In this document: positions 47,224 to 58,369 of the stretch, one piece after another
Layout of the letters: every line of letters begins with the position of its first letter
Numbering within the stretch: position 1 is the stretch's first letter
NCBI RefSeq assembly: GCF_035222375.1
Contig: NW_026946363.1
Coordinates: forward strand, 4,960,001 to 5,024,000
Direction of reading: 5' to 3'
Length of the DNA: 64,000 bases
Source of the DNA: Podospora pseudocomata
Lineage: Eukaryota > Ascomycota > Sordariomycetes > Sordariales > Podosporaceae
Translations under genes and position numbers: made by a program
Notes under the pieces: generated by a model
What the model was told of the DNA's origin: nothing
Seen by the model: the letters and a program-made list of their open reading frames with translations, nothing else
The model's database searches: none

Positions 47224-50200
47224 TCAGAAGCCGTCGTACTCGAAAGCAGCGGCGTATTCGGGGATGGTGCCCTTCATAAAGGCGTCATCTCTGTCCGCCT
47301 GAAGCTCCATCTTCTCCGGGTCGATGAAACGGGCGGTCAGAGCGAACCGTCGCTTTCCCTCTGGGGTGACGGCGTGCTGCAAGGCTGAGTGTTAGAGACA
47401 GGTACACAAGTTGCGGTCAGGGAAGGAAGAGCGCACCTCGTACAGCTTCTGGATGGTGCACCCAGCCATCACCATCATATCACCGTGCTTCATCTCCACC
47501 TCCAGAATATCCTTGTGGTTTTTCTTCCCACCGGTTCTGGTGAAACCATTGGTTTCGAAACCCTTGTTTCGCTTGGGGCGAAACCTCATCGTGCACGGCG
47601 ACCCAAGTGATAGAGCGGCGACAACAGGGCCAAGCTCCTTTTCACCATCATCATGATACTGTGGAATGATAGGTTAGTACACTACAGTAACGTCGCCAGC
47701 AACGGTAACATACATTAATCTTATCATCCTCCATATAGCCCAGGGCGAGCAGCTCATTGAAGCTTTGGCTATGAGCATCAAGGTTGGTGATGGTATCATC
47801 ACCAATCTTATGATCAGCCGGGAAGTTTGCCGTGGCAGAAGACACGGCAACATTCTTGGCCCAGTCAAGACGCTTGAGAGCCTTGAGAATGGCAGCGGGG
47901 GCCTCGGCGAAGCCCTTGGACTGTACCGAGACTCCAAACTTGTAGCGGGCACCCTTGGAAATCATTGTCAGTTTGATACCCAACAATCTGACATAAGTGT
48001 TGGACTTACAAAGTTCTGCTGGAAGTGGCGGGTTAAACCTTCAAGCTTGTCTGGAAGAGGGTCAGTATGATCTCCCTACTGGAAACGACATGGAATGAGT
48101 ATGACTTACGACCAGCGACGGCAGCGGGGTTCCTCTTCAGACCAATATCCTCCACCTCCAAAGACCTGAATAGCTCATCTGGGCCACCAGGCCTGGCGTT
48201 GATGACCTCATTCGACTGAAAAATTGTGAAGGAGCCAATAATACGTTCCTTGGCGTCGGTCAGGAAGAACTGACGAACGTTATAGCCTCCAAGGCCCATA
48301 ACAGATGATCGAATGGCATATTTCTCAAGCCAGATGGTGGTGAGGGCATCGTTGGCTTGATGGCGTGATCTTCTGGACGCCATCTGCTTTGTGAAGGCCT
48401 CAACCTCAGCCTCAAGCTCTGCCTGAGGGAATGGAGTCATGGGGGCTGCCTTCTTGAACCCGCACCCTGGGATCTCGCACTGCAGCCAGTTCCAGTACCG
48501 ACGTCTGCAGGCATGATGGCACTGGGGGCAGACAAACCCTCCGCGAAGACCCAGTTCTGTGCCGTGGTGCTGAGAATTGACGGCGGGCAACTCGGGCATG
48601 AGCGAGGGAATGGTTCCCGTGAAAGGCTGGCGCTCGTCAAGAAAGGCTTGGTTGTAGGCCAGAGCATCGAGGTCGACCAGTTGGCCGGGCAACATACGAT
48701 AGTACATGTTGCAGCCGTATTGGAGGCAGAACCATCCAATGGTAAAAATTTGTTTACTCTCCTGGTGACAGGAAGAGCAAACTCTCATGGGACAAGTGAC
48801 CGGAGTCACGATCTCCTCCTGCCCAGCAGGAATCCACCAAGACGGCGTGAAGGGGTTGGCTTTTTCGAACCGAATACGCCAGACTGAAAAGATCCTCTGA
48901 GTCTCAGGGTTCCTCAGAATCTCTTTCCACATGTATGTGATGTGGAACCAGTCGAGAACAGCGTAAGGGGCAGGCGGCTGGCAAGGGTAAAGCGGATGAT
49001 TCTCACCTTCAAAGTGGGTTAGCATGCTCTGGTTCATGGAAAACCTGAATTTCACTCACCCGCAATGATAGCAATCAAAGTACGTTGCTCGTAAGCGTTC
49101 TTGATGGATCGAACGTTGGTGGCGTTGTCATCGGCGTCGCGACCACGAACCATTACGCTTCCTTCTCTCACTCGGCCACCCCCACTGTACCTAAGTTAGC
49201 AACCATAGTACACACTACAAGGGCCTACGGACTCGAAGAAGGTGGACCAGGATGAGAGTACTTACACAGCCGAAATGACAACGCTTTGGTGGAAGACATC
49301 GCCCTTTTCGACCTCCAAGTCAATCAGAAATCCCTTGGCAAGCAGACCGATGTTGTAGAGACTGCTCTTGTAGGACTTGTAGTAAGGGAGGGCCTCGCAT
49401 AACCCCCCGCGGAACCTCGAGTGAATTGGAGGCGGGCCACGAGGGGCAGGCCTGGCAACAGGGACACGAGGGGCGAGCTTGACAATAGAGGCGCGAGGGG
49501 CGAGCTTGACAACAGGGGCAGTCTCTTCATCCTTGTCGGCGACAGGCGCGATAGCCAGGTCAATCTTGATGTTGGCGGCCTGGGGGATGATGTCGTCAAT
49601 GTCTGGGTACTGAGCCGCGTCCCAGATAGGACTGTGAGGGTCAATCGCGGGTAGGCCGACCACGGGAGAGCCCACCGCAGGACGACTGGCGACAAATGGG
49701 TAGACACTCGAGTCCCAAATTGGCATTTGAGAAGCCAGAGCACCACTGTTGTGGTTGTAAAAAGGCAGCGGCTGTCCGGCCTGATGGGCGGGGTTGGGAT
49801 GGACGAAAGGGTCGACCATCGGAGGGTTAACCAATGGAGAGTTGGCCGCGAGAAGGTTGACCACGGGCGGGATAGCGACAAAGGGGTAGGCGGCGGGATG
49901 ATAGCTTTGGGTGTGAGGGTTGTACCAGTTCTGGTCAAACACCGGTTCATTCATAAAAAATTGCTGGTGGGCCAAGAAGGGGTCGACGGCACCATGGTGA
50001 GTTGCGGCTTGATGGTTAACGATGGCCCTCAGGTTGAACATGATCTTTTCAACGTAATATTCCGAGGGCACATTGGCCAGTTGCATATCCATTGTGTCTG
50101 CTTGCATGTGGAACGGAATGACGGACTTGGCCTCGTGCTTTTCGGCTGCAGCTGGGTAGAGAGGCACGTTTTCGCGCTCCAGGTTGGGGTCAATGTTATT

Positions 50201-50665
50201 CTCGACATTGGCGCCACACTCGGCATTGACGACAAAGTCAGCGTTCATGTCAACCCTGACGACAATCTCATGCTCGGCGTCAACTTCGTGTTCGACATCA
50301 ATTCCGTGCTCGGCATCGATGTCAATCTCAGCCTCGTCATTGACATCCTTGGAGTGAATCTCGGAGAATTCCCGAGTCCGCAAGCGCTTGCTGATAGATT
50401 TGGTAACCGCACGCGAATCCTCAAACTCGGGAGTGTCTTCCCGGGACCGCTTGTTGGCCCGCGGGAAGTCGTCAAAGACACCAAACCCCTGAATGATGCT
50501 CGTCAACTTCTCTGTGGCTCGCAAGGCAGCCTGGCGCTTGGGCCTGCCAGAGACAGGCATGACAGGAGACGAGGGAGCTGAGCTCAGGGGCGAGGAGACG
50601 CTGGCAAAGACACCGTCAGCCTCAGGGGAGCTTGTGCCGGTCACCTCGATGGTCATTTCAGACAT
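47224..50665 (-). CDS. AlkB-like 2-oxoglutarate/Fe(II) dioxygenase with two zinc-ribbon-like modules
   Basis: Seven exons: 50665-49266, 49184-49060, 49006-48110, 48050-48010, 47953-47714, 47658-47437 and 47376-47224, 1025 residues. Introns are 81, 53, 59, 56, 55 and 60 nt, all keeping frame. Residues 1-470 are disordered, with basic NLS-like clusters (71-77, 89-96), an acidic His/Glu/Asp-rich repeat and three KLAPR-like repeats. Residues 510-700 hold two modules of identical spacing C-x2-C-x13-C-x4-C: C585/C588/C602/C607 and C668/C671/C685/C690. The C-terminus is the AlkB fold: iron ligands H903-x-D905 and H976, and the 2-oxoglutarate pair R985-x5-R991, the same spacing as E. coli AlkB R204/R210. 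AlkB enzymes oxidatively demethylate nucleic acids or proteins; the substrate here is unknown. Uncharacterised ascomycete proteins of similar layout exist to my knowledge. The gene is isolated, with 2.9 kb upstream and 3.3 kb downstream free of genes. Confidence 0.9.
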
Positions 50666-53535
50666 CGCTGCCAGATGTGTGCAAGTCAGCTCTGCGAGGT
50701 CGGCGAAGTAGGTAATTGGGCTGGATAGAGGTTAGTGTATAGACTCGAACAAAAAAGGGGAGCCAATGAGAGGAAATTCAGGTGCTCGCAGGCATCGCGA
50801 TGAACCAAAAAAAACACTCTCCGTTGACGTCCCCAATGTGAAAAGAAGAACCAAGACTTGCCTTGTGAGCCCTGTCGCGGGTTAAGAATAGGGTATAAGA
50901 CTGATTGCTGGGCAGTCGGGGCTTGATGGCTGTTTGTCTCTTGCTTCTACTGGCTCTTGTCAAAACAGACTCTGAACAGTACCAATCATTTGGCAAAGCA
51001 GAAAAAAAGATACTACGACTTTCGCAAGAGTTTGAACCGCTCCACGCAGGGAGAAAATCCTGAGTGGTCATGTAGTTGCTCTGCCCATCTTTGGCCATTT
51101 CTCATTGGCTGAGGTCTTTGAGATGATATTGGGATGGTATAGAAGGTGGAATGAGGAGTTTTCTCGAAGCAAAATGACTTACCGCAAGGTCCGATTGGGC
51201 TGGGAGGATCTGGGGGACTGTGAGGTTGCGCCGTGTTAGCCGCCAAGATCAACTGTGGCTTAAATACTGTTGTGCAGAGGGTATCATCCACAGAAGTCAT
51301 AATGAACCGTCGAAGACATTTTGAATTCACGATAATTCGTGACGACGCGCGCGATAATCGTGGAGGAGTGTAGGGGAATTCAACTTACTCGACGTTCACG
51401 AACGGTGCTCGCAAGCGAGCAGGCGGAGGTGGGAGGGTTCGGTGGTGTTGAGAAGAAGTAGAAAGGGAAAGGAAAAGGAATCAAATAGGTTGGGGAGGGT
51501 AGAGTAGCAGGGAGGTGGTCCAGGCCCCAGGTCCCAGGCACCACTCGTGCCTTCCGTCTTCACTAGCATATAACAATGAAGAAAAACTCTTCGAGCCTCG
51601 TGGATAGCTGCGGAAGGTGGGAGGGAAGGAGGAAGGACTCTGGTACTGTGTAGACTAAGGGCTGGGGGCTGGCTATCTATCCTATGGACGACTGAGGCAA
51701 GATTTGCTCTTGCTGTTCGTCCCATCCTGAACATTACAGGACAGCAAATCTCTTCAGCAGATATGTCTATCTCGGACGCGTCTTAGAGACTCAGAAGATT
51801 AGACGAGATGATACTGGTGCTGTGATGCGTTGTTTGAAAGTGAATAATAATGACGAAGGTTGCTTGTTAATATATTGGTTTAGCTGATCTCTGTTTGATT
51901 ACTTTGAACATATTGAGTCAGTTTCCTCATCAATTCACCCCCCAAAGTGTTTTCAGGCCAAGTACTCCTGCGTCCTCTTTGATAGTCTTGAGTCTATGGA
52001 GATACGCAAGAAGTCGAGCATAAGATCACCCGTCCTCTATGCGCAGGGAAAGAGGTGGGTTCTTCCCAAGGTCTTTGAATTGTGTGCACTGTGCCATGAT
52101 CGCCGACGAAGTAAGGACCGACCCCTTCCCCTGAACAGGGAGCAAGAGCGACTGGGCTCAACGGCACCGAATTACGTCATTCCGCTCCTTACTTCGCCAG
52201 GCAGCCACGGATTGCAATGCGCTTTTGAAAATCGAGTCAAGTCCCAGAATCATTCACCTATATCTATATTATTGTCTCTTTTCTGTTAGGTGCTGTGAGA
52301 AGACAAAATATAATGGAGGGAGTATGTGAGAGGAACGGACTGCCTACATTGTAGATGTTGTCTGCTCTGTGAGACATGACCAGAGCGGAGTTTCAGGCAC
52401 ATGGAAGCCTCGTGTGAGAGGAGTCGTCTGAAACCGTAACCCTGTAGAACTTGAGGCTCTGCGGGAGATCGAAGCCAAGCTTTTTCATATCTCGGATCAT
52501 CCGATGTGGAAGGAGAGATGGAGCCCTGCTACCAACTCACCTCATATGTGAAGTTTGCCCTCTTGGTGAGAGCATACCAACAACTCACTTGTTTTCTTCT
52601 TTCAAAACGGTAGAGCTTGAGAATCGGCCCAGTTCCCACCAGCTCAACTCTCTACCTGGTTTTAAACCCAATCAGAGAACCACAATAGGTCATGGAGAGG
52701 TGACGAAGGCGGGAAATTGTTTGTGTATTGTACCTGCCGGGCAAGTTTTTTTCCCCAAACAAAGCGGCGATGACGTATGTGGAGAGAAATTAGGATTACG
52801 GCGACGGAAGGAACGGACTGAGGTGGCACCATGGGGCATCTTGTGGATTCGAACACGTAGATTGGCCATCTCACTCCCACATAGTTTTGTATGTACTTCT
52901 GAATTGCCCAATAACAAACCTATTGTTCCTGAAAACGTCATCCAAGTGCCACAGAACACCGGCAATGACTCGATGTTAGCCAAATGCCTTCCGAAAGACC
53001 TGATAACCGAGGGGAGACCGGAAGTTGAGCAGTTGGTGGAACTGGCTCGTGCATGTCTCGCGGTCAGCTACCCCGCATGTCAAACAGCGCTAGAAGGGGG
53101 GTTTACCGAGGAGCTTGGGGCAAATGCGGGGGAGACTGCGGGGAAGCCTTGCAAGCGAGCAAGCGTTGGTGGGAATGGAAGCGCCAAGTCCTCAATCATG
53201 GGGAAAGTGGGCCAGAAACGGGATCGTGAACGGTTCGGGGACCCTTGTCAACTGTGTCCAAGACGGTGTAGAAGGGATCGAGGATGGCTGGGTCGTCGCC
53301 TTGTCTCAGCATTCGCATGTTATCACAGCATTGCGTGCTGTCAAAAACCCCTTCTCCTTTTCTTTTACCTCACCGACTGTGCTGCGCTGAAAACCGGTTT
53401 CATTGACGCTGAGTGGTTTGAGACAGCACCACTGATCAAGCGCTGTTGTATCAAGAACAACATTCCCAGCCAACAGGTTCGGCCGTGCCAGTTTAACAAC
53501 TAAACACACTACAACCGTGACAAAACTGCGTCAAG
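50666..53535. other. Divergent intergenic region between AlkB-like and acyl-CoA ligase genes
   Basis: 2.9 kb holding both promoters. A 350-codon plus-strand frame at 52451-53503 has no domain, no codon bias and abuts the next gene, so it is not annotated. An imperfect 14-bp inverted repeat lies at 52107-52120 and 52183-52196. The last 450 bp before the ligase contain GC-rich motifs such as CCCCGCATGT and TGCGGGG, plausible regulator sites. Confidence 0.5.
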
Positions 53536-55585
53536 ATGGTCTTTTACCCCCCTCCTTGGGTCCCGAAGCTCCCATTTGGTGAGGCTTACCCCAGAATCCG
53601 GTTGAGATGTAGGCAAACATGGCTAACTGGTTCATACACAGACCCCCCTGATTCGATTACCATCGGAGAGTTTATGAAGAATGAGATCTACGGTCGTCGC
53701 CCAATTGCAAAGAGCCGGAATCCCTTCACCTGCGGCTTGACAGGCAAAACATATGGTGTAACCGAGCAGCACAACCGCACCGAGCTTCTCGCAAGGGCCT
53801 TGTCTAAGGTTATGGGCTGGGAGCCAAATGTTGATTCGCCGTGGGACAAGGTCATTGCTGTTTTCTCTGTCAATACTGTAAGTAAACGAACAAAAGGAGT
53901 TCAGGGTGCAGAATCAGGGGTGCGCGCCGAGCTTTTCGCTGACTTATTGCCTGCGTCGCCGACAGATTGACTACCTGTCTGTGCTTCATTCAGTCCACCG
54001 ACTGTCCGGTATCGCTACACCTGCCAATGTCGCCTACTCAGCCGGAGAGCTTGAGCACCAGCTTCGTTCTTCAGGAGCCAAGGCACTGTTCACCTGTGTG
54101 CCAGTTTTGGAGACCGCCTTGACGGCTGCAAAGGCGGTAGGGATTCCAGATGACAAGATCTTTATCATGGATGCACCAGTGCATTCAAAGAAACTCCCCT
54201 ACAAGACTGTGGATGACTTGATTCAACTGGGTCAGTCCGTACCTGAGCTCGAGCCCCTGAAATGGGTTAAGGGTCAGGGTGAGAGACAAGTGGCATTTTT
54301 GTGCTACTCCAGCGGTACTTCTGGTCTGCCAGTAAGTCGAAACAGTTGAGTCTTGGTTGGATATGGGTTCAGCTAACTAGGGGCCAGAAAGCTGTCATGA
54401 TCTCGCACAAGAACGTTATTGCGAACACCATGCAATTTTGCATCTACGACTCAGTCTCAAGAGAAAAGTTTGGGGTGGAAACACAAACGGCTTTGGGATT
54501 GCTGCCATTCAGCCACATTTATGGGCTGGTGGTCATCGCTCATTCTTCAGTTTGGAGAGGCGATGGCGTCATTGTCCTCCCCAAGTTTGATCTAACAGAG
54601 TATCTCCAGGCCATTGAAAGGTTCAAGATCAACTATCTTCCTTTGGTGAGTGTGCATTTCGCTTCGTTTTCTACATTTGCTAACAAACGTAGGTTCCTCC
54701 AATCGTCATCCGTATGTTAAGTAGCAGAGACATCCTCAAGAAATATGACCTGAGCAGTGTCCGGCTTCTCTTTACCGGAGCAGCGCCTCTTGGAAAGGAG
54801 ACAGCTGAGGAGCTCCTGAAGATCTACCCAACGTGGCATGTGGGTCAGGGATACGGCATGACTGAATCAGCTACCGTCGTATGCACCACCAGCGAACACG
54901 ATATCCACCAAGGCACATCTGGGTCTCTGGTGCCAGGCACAAGGGCCAAGATCATTGATCAAGACGGCAAGGAGATCACCGAGTACAACAAGCCGGGGGA
55001 GCTTCTGGTTCAATCACCCTCCATCACTCTTGGATACCTGAACAACGAGAAGGCTACCGCCGAAGCTTATGTCTGGGATGAGGATGGAAGATGGCTGAGG
55101 ACCGGTGATGAGGTCATTGTCACCAAGGCGCCCAGTGGGTATGAGCACATTACCATTGTGGACCGGCTCAAGGAGTTGATCAAGGTCAAGGTGAGTTCAT
55201 CATACCCCCTTGAAAATATCGACATTGAAACTCACAACGTTATTCTGAACAGGCCCACCAAGTCGCCCCAGCCGAACTCGAAGCCCACCTCCTCACTCAC
55301 CCAGCCGTCGATGACTGCGCGGTCATTGCGGTTCCTGACGAGCGCGACGGCGAAGTACCCAAGGCTTTTGTGGTAACACCGGCGTCCATGGCCGGGCGGA
55401 AGGACGAGGACATGGCGGCTGAGATTCTCAAGCATGTCCAGGATCACAAGGCGCACTACAAGTGGCTCAAGGGCGGTATTGAATTCATCGATGCTATTCC
55501 CAAGAGCCCGAGCGGCAAGATCCTGCGTCGCTTGCTTCGGGATAAGGAGAGGGAGGCGAGGAGAGCGGCGGGCGCGAAGCTTTGA
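53536..55585 (+). CDS. Peroxisomal 4-coumarate-CoA-ligase-like acyl-CoA synthetase
   Basis: Six exons: 53536-53578, 53642-53877, 53966-54331, 54388-54645, 54693-55190 and 55253-55585, 577 residues. The ANL-family enzyme activates a carboxylic acid as acyl-AMP and then acyl-CoA. Motifs: the AMP-binding loop YSSGTSGLPKAVMISH is rebuilt across intron 3; GQGYGMTES at 352-360; RTGDE; and the catalytic lysine in SPSGKILRR near the C-terminus. The protein ends AKL, a type 1 peroxisomal targeting signal. The first intron (63 nt, GTGAGG donor, CACAG acceptor) is a multiple of three without stops; splicing it restores the family sequence PKLPFDPPDSITI. The substrate cannot be read from sequence: phenylpropanoid, medium-chain or secondary-metabolite acids are possible. 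No biosynthetic genes adjoin it. Confidence 0.92.
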
Positions 55586-57143
55586 GTGATGGCTGTTTTT
55601 GGATATTGAGTATTGTTTTGGAAAGCCATGGTAGTGTTTGCGTGTTGGATAGTAATGGAAGCTAGTATTTTGGAGAATCTTCAACCTGTTAGCCAAATTC
55701 TGGAATGCTTGTCGTTCAGAGTGGTTGAGGACTTGATCTCTACCTACAAATCATGTCGCCATCATTCAACGCTGCAGCTGATAAATCTTGCTTGCCGGTA
55801 GAGAGAGACTCTACACAAGGACTCCGCAAAGCTACAAAAAGGAGATCTGGATGAGAGAGGCATTGCATGTTGAAAAGTTGCAGTTGCTTTACTGGGATTT
55901 TTTTACTTTAGGCCAGTTCCCAGAACAGGGCACATTCCACCACCTAAGCACCACTTACACGACGTCTCCACCTTCCCAATTCGACCACTCAATCTCACCT
56001 CTCGCCATAGGTACCAGGTATATTTCGACAACGTCTCGTAAGGTAAGCTATGCAAGTTGACTACCATCCTCCTCATTAGGACTTGGCTAATGACTGGCTT
56101 GGTATGGTTGGTGCAGGAAACATGTTGCACTGCCTCGGGTCCGGTGTGCCTTTTGTCAGACCATTAACAACCGACCACCCTTGCCCAATCCTCTACGCCA
56201 GCCAGCAAGACTCCCAAGTATAAGATTCTTCACCATGCAGCTCCATGTCTACCAGGCACTATTGCAGTCTTGTCAGCATCTTATGGAGTGGATCATCTGA
56301 CGGGAGAGCAATCAAGCTACATCCTCGAGGCCATGGAGACTTGTTTAGCTACTTCACAGGGTGGGGGAGACGGGGTGAGATGCCTCTGCAGGGGATTTCC
56401 ATCGGCCGGCAAAGAACAAGAGTGTGACAGGAGGGATTAGCCGGCGATGCTGCATGGATTCATAAACGATGAAGAGTAGGAACCGGCGACCTCGGCTGGC
56501 TACATCCCCGGCCTCGCCGTTGACTCCCCTTCCGCTTCGGTGGCGAGATCAGCAAGGGGTTCCCGTGTAACAAGCTGGAGGATTTCTCGATTTTCGAAGG
56601 GCAAGGCAGTGTCTTGTCATCTGCCATGCCCTTATCACGACGGGGATGAGATGGGGTTTTTGAGGATGGCCATCGGGAGTGTGATCTTGACTTGGTGGAT
56701 AGAGGCCGTCCAAATCACCAGGCAGCTTATAGTCATCAGGAGGTTCACCTCCTAATGTCGTGGAGACGGGGTAGACAAAGGTATCCTTACATTGAAGGAA
56801 GGCAAGGAGAGAAAGCAAGCATAGTTGCTTGGAAGGATCAGTCGGTGAGTGAAACCGTCGAAGAGCAGGTTTGAGAGGTTGTATCGGAGGGTGCAAACGA
56901 GGGCTGCTCGACTGAGTACCCCTTTGTGACGGACCTCAGGAGTGATGTCTCCGGGAGATATGGCCCAAAGCCACCTGTGCTCCCCAGCACGAGCAGTTGT
57001 GATTGGCAGAGAGGGTCTTTTTAGGTTTCCATAACTCGGCCAAAGGAACGCCACCCACCTCATTGCCCAGCGCTACCCTTAGCACCAGCCAGACCTCACT
57101 CCCTCGAGCCTATATGATCTGAATTTCTCTGGACAGTTTCCGT
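55586..57143. other. Intergenic stretch, no gene seen
   Basis: About 1.56 kb after the acyl-CoA ligase. Short overlapping frames only; no recognisable element. Confidence 0.5.
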
Positions 57144-57214
57144 GGCGCGGTAGTATAGCGGTTCTTACATTCCCAAGTTAGAGCGAAGATTCAGGTTCGA
57201 CTCCTGGCCCGCCA
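57144..57214 (+). pseudogene. tRNA-like sequence with broken anticodon arm
   Basis: A 71-nt sequence with a perfect internal A box (TAGTATAGCGG, 57151-57161) and B box (GGTTCGACTCC, 57194-57204), a D stem, and a full five-pair T stem (TCAGG/CCTGG). A T run follows near 57258. The acceptor stem GGCGCGG/CCCGCC pairs only with a bulged C. The anticodon stem TTCCC/AGCGA has two mismatches, and the loop lacks U33, so no anticodon can be assigned. It is best read as a tRNA pseudogene or a tRNA-derived Pol III unit. Confidence 0.55.
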
Positions 57215-57995
57215 CACAGCCTTTGATTTCTCAGGGGAAACGTTTCCAGCGTTTCCTTTTTTTATGAGCAATAGTTTTGGTTTTATTTGTTCACCACCGC
57301 CATACCCAAGGTATAGTTATTGAGCCATCCAAAGAATAGATAGCTTTTGCCACATCAACAACACCCACACAGTTCACTCATGTATCGGTCAGGGGTATAT
57401 GACAGATCCGCTCTCCACGTTGGTCCATTGCAGGTCCAGAATCTTCCTCAACTTCTCGTGCGGCCCGACATCCCGTGATAATCGCCTTACATTTTGCAAA
57501 TCCTTCGTCGCGAAAAAAACATTTACATCCTGGTCTTGGCTGTGTTGTCGCTAGTCGCGTTACATAGTCCGGTCTGTTGGTAGTTGGGCGGCCAAGGTCT
57601 TCTTAAAGCCGTTGTAGTTGAACAGGCATGTCTGCGGCAAACCAACAAACCACAGCCAAGGGTCACGATCCTTTTCATATATCGCTTCACCGTTGCTAGG
57701 GAAGGTAACAATGCTCTTGCTCGACATTGTTTCATTCGACATCACCAAAACCTTCACCGACATGCCGGATAACCGTCGAGGGAGCCATGACACGCCACGG
57801 GCAGGTTTTGCCAGAGTTGCGGTACAGGAGCCACTGCATCGTGAGTTGGTGATCGACTGATCATTTCGAAGGAGTAGGTCAGGAAAGTGGGTATAAGAAT
57901 CGCGACTCGTCGGCCTCAACTCCTGCTCATCTTTCACCATCATCCTCCCTCATCAACAAACCTCAAAAGCCAAATCCAAAATCTCCTCTGCAAAG
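57215..57995. other. Intergenic stretch before the secreted-peptide gene
   Basis: About 780 bp. Contains the 12-bp palindrome GGAAACGTTTCC near 57238 and a T run just after the tRNA-like sequence. The rest is presumed promoter and leader of the secreted peptide. Confidence 0.5.
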
Positions 57996-58369
57996 ATGCA
58001 ATTCTCGGTCACTCTCATTTCCTTGCTGGCTTCCCTGGCCATGGCCGCGCCTGGGAACAGTCCCGCCCCCGACTCCATCCACCTCGACCTGCCCGCTCTC
58101 AAGGATGGTCTGGGATACATGATCAGCCCGGAGTTGAAGCCCGAGACCAACCAAACCATTGTCAAGAGACGCGAGGGTTGTGTTGCGTGCCAATGGTGAG
58201 TGCTTCATCGACCCATCACACCAAAGGGAAACCCACTGACAACGAACCCAGGTGCGGTGGATGTGGTGTGAACCAGGGAATGTGCTGCATGCCTATCTGC
58301 TGCCAGAAGAGCTCTATTTCGAAGGAGAGCTGCTTGAGCAGCGGATGGCACTGGTCGACCAACTGCTAA
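57996..58369 (+). CDS. Secreted, Kex2-processed cysteine-rich peptide precursor
   Basis: Two exons: 57996-58195 and 58252-58369 (56-nt intron, phase 2), 105 residues. The N-terminus is a clear signal peptide (MQFSVTLISLLASLAMAAPG). A pro-region of about 40 residues without cysteine follows, with one N-glycosylation site (NQT), ending in KRR, a Kex2-type dibasic site. Cleavage would release a mature peptide of about 46 residues with ten cysteines: spaced pairs first (C-x2-C-x2-C-x2-C), then two CC doublets, then two single C, ending in C. I do not recognise the family. Small secreted Cys-rich peptides of this form include fungal effectors, antimicrobial peptides and self-signals; which applies here is unknown. 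The frame, intron and processing site agree well. Confidence 0.85.

Noticed and set aside
49727-50581. 284-codon plus-strand open frame
   Set aside because: Antisense of the disordered N-terminus of the AlkB-like protein; Val/Gly/Asp-rich with no domain.
52451-53503. 350-codon plus-strand open frame before the acyl-CoA ligase
   Set aside because: No domain, irregular codon use, many Cys and Arg typical of chance translation, and it fills the promoter region of the ligase. Transcript data could overturn this.
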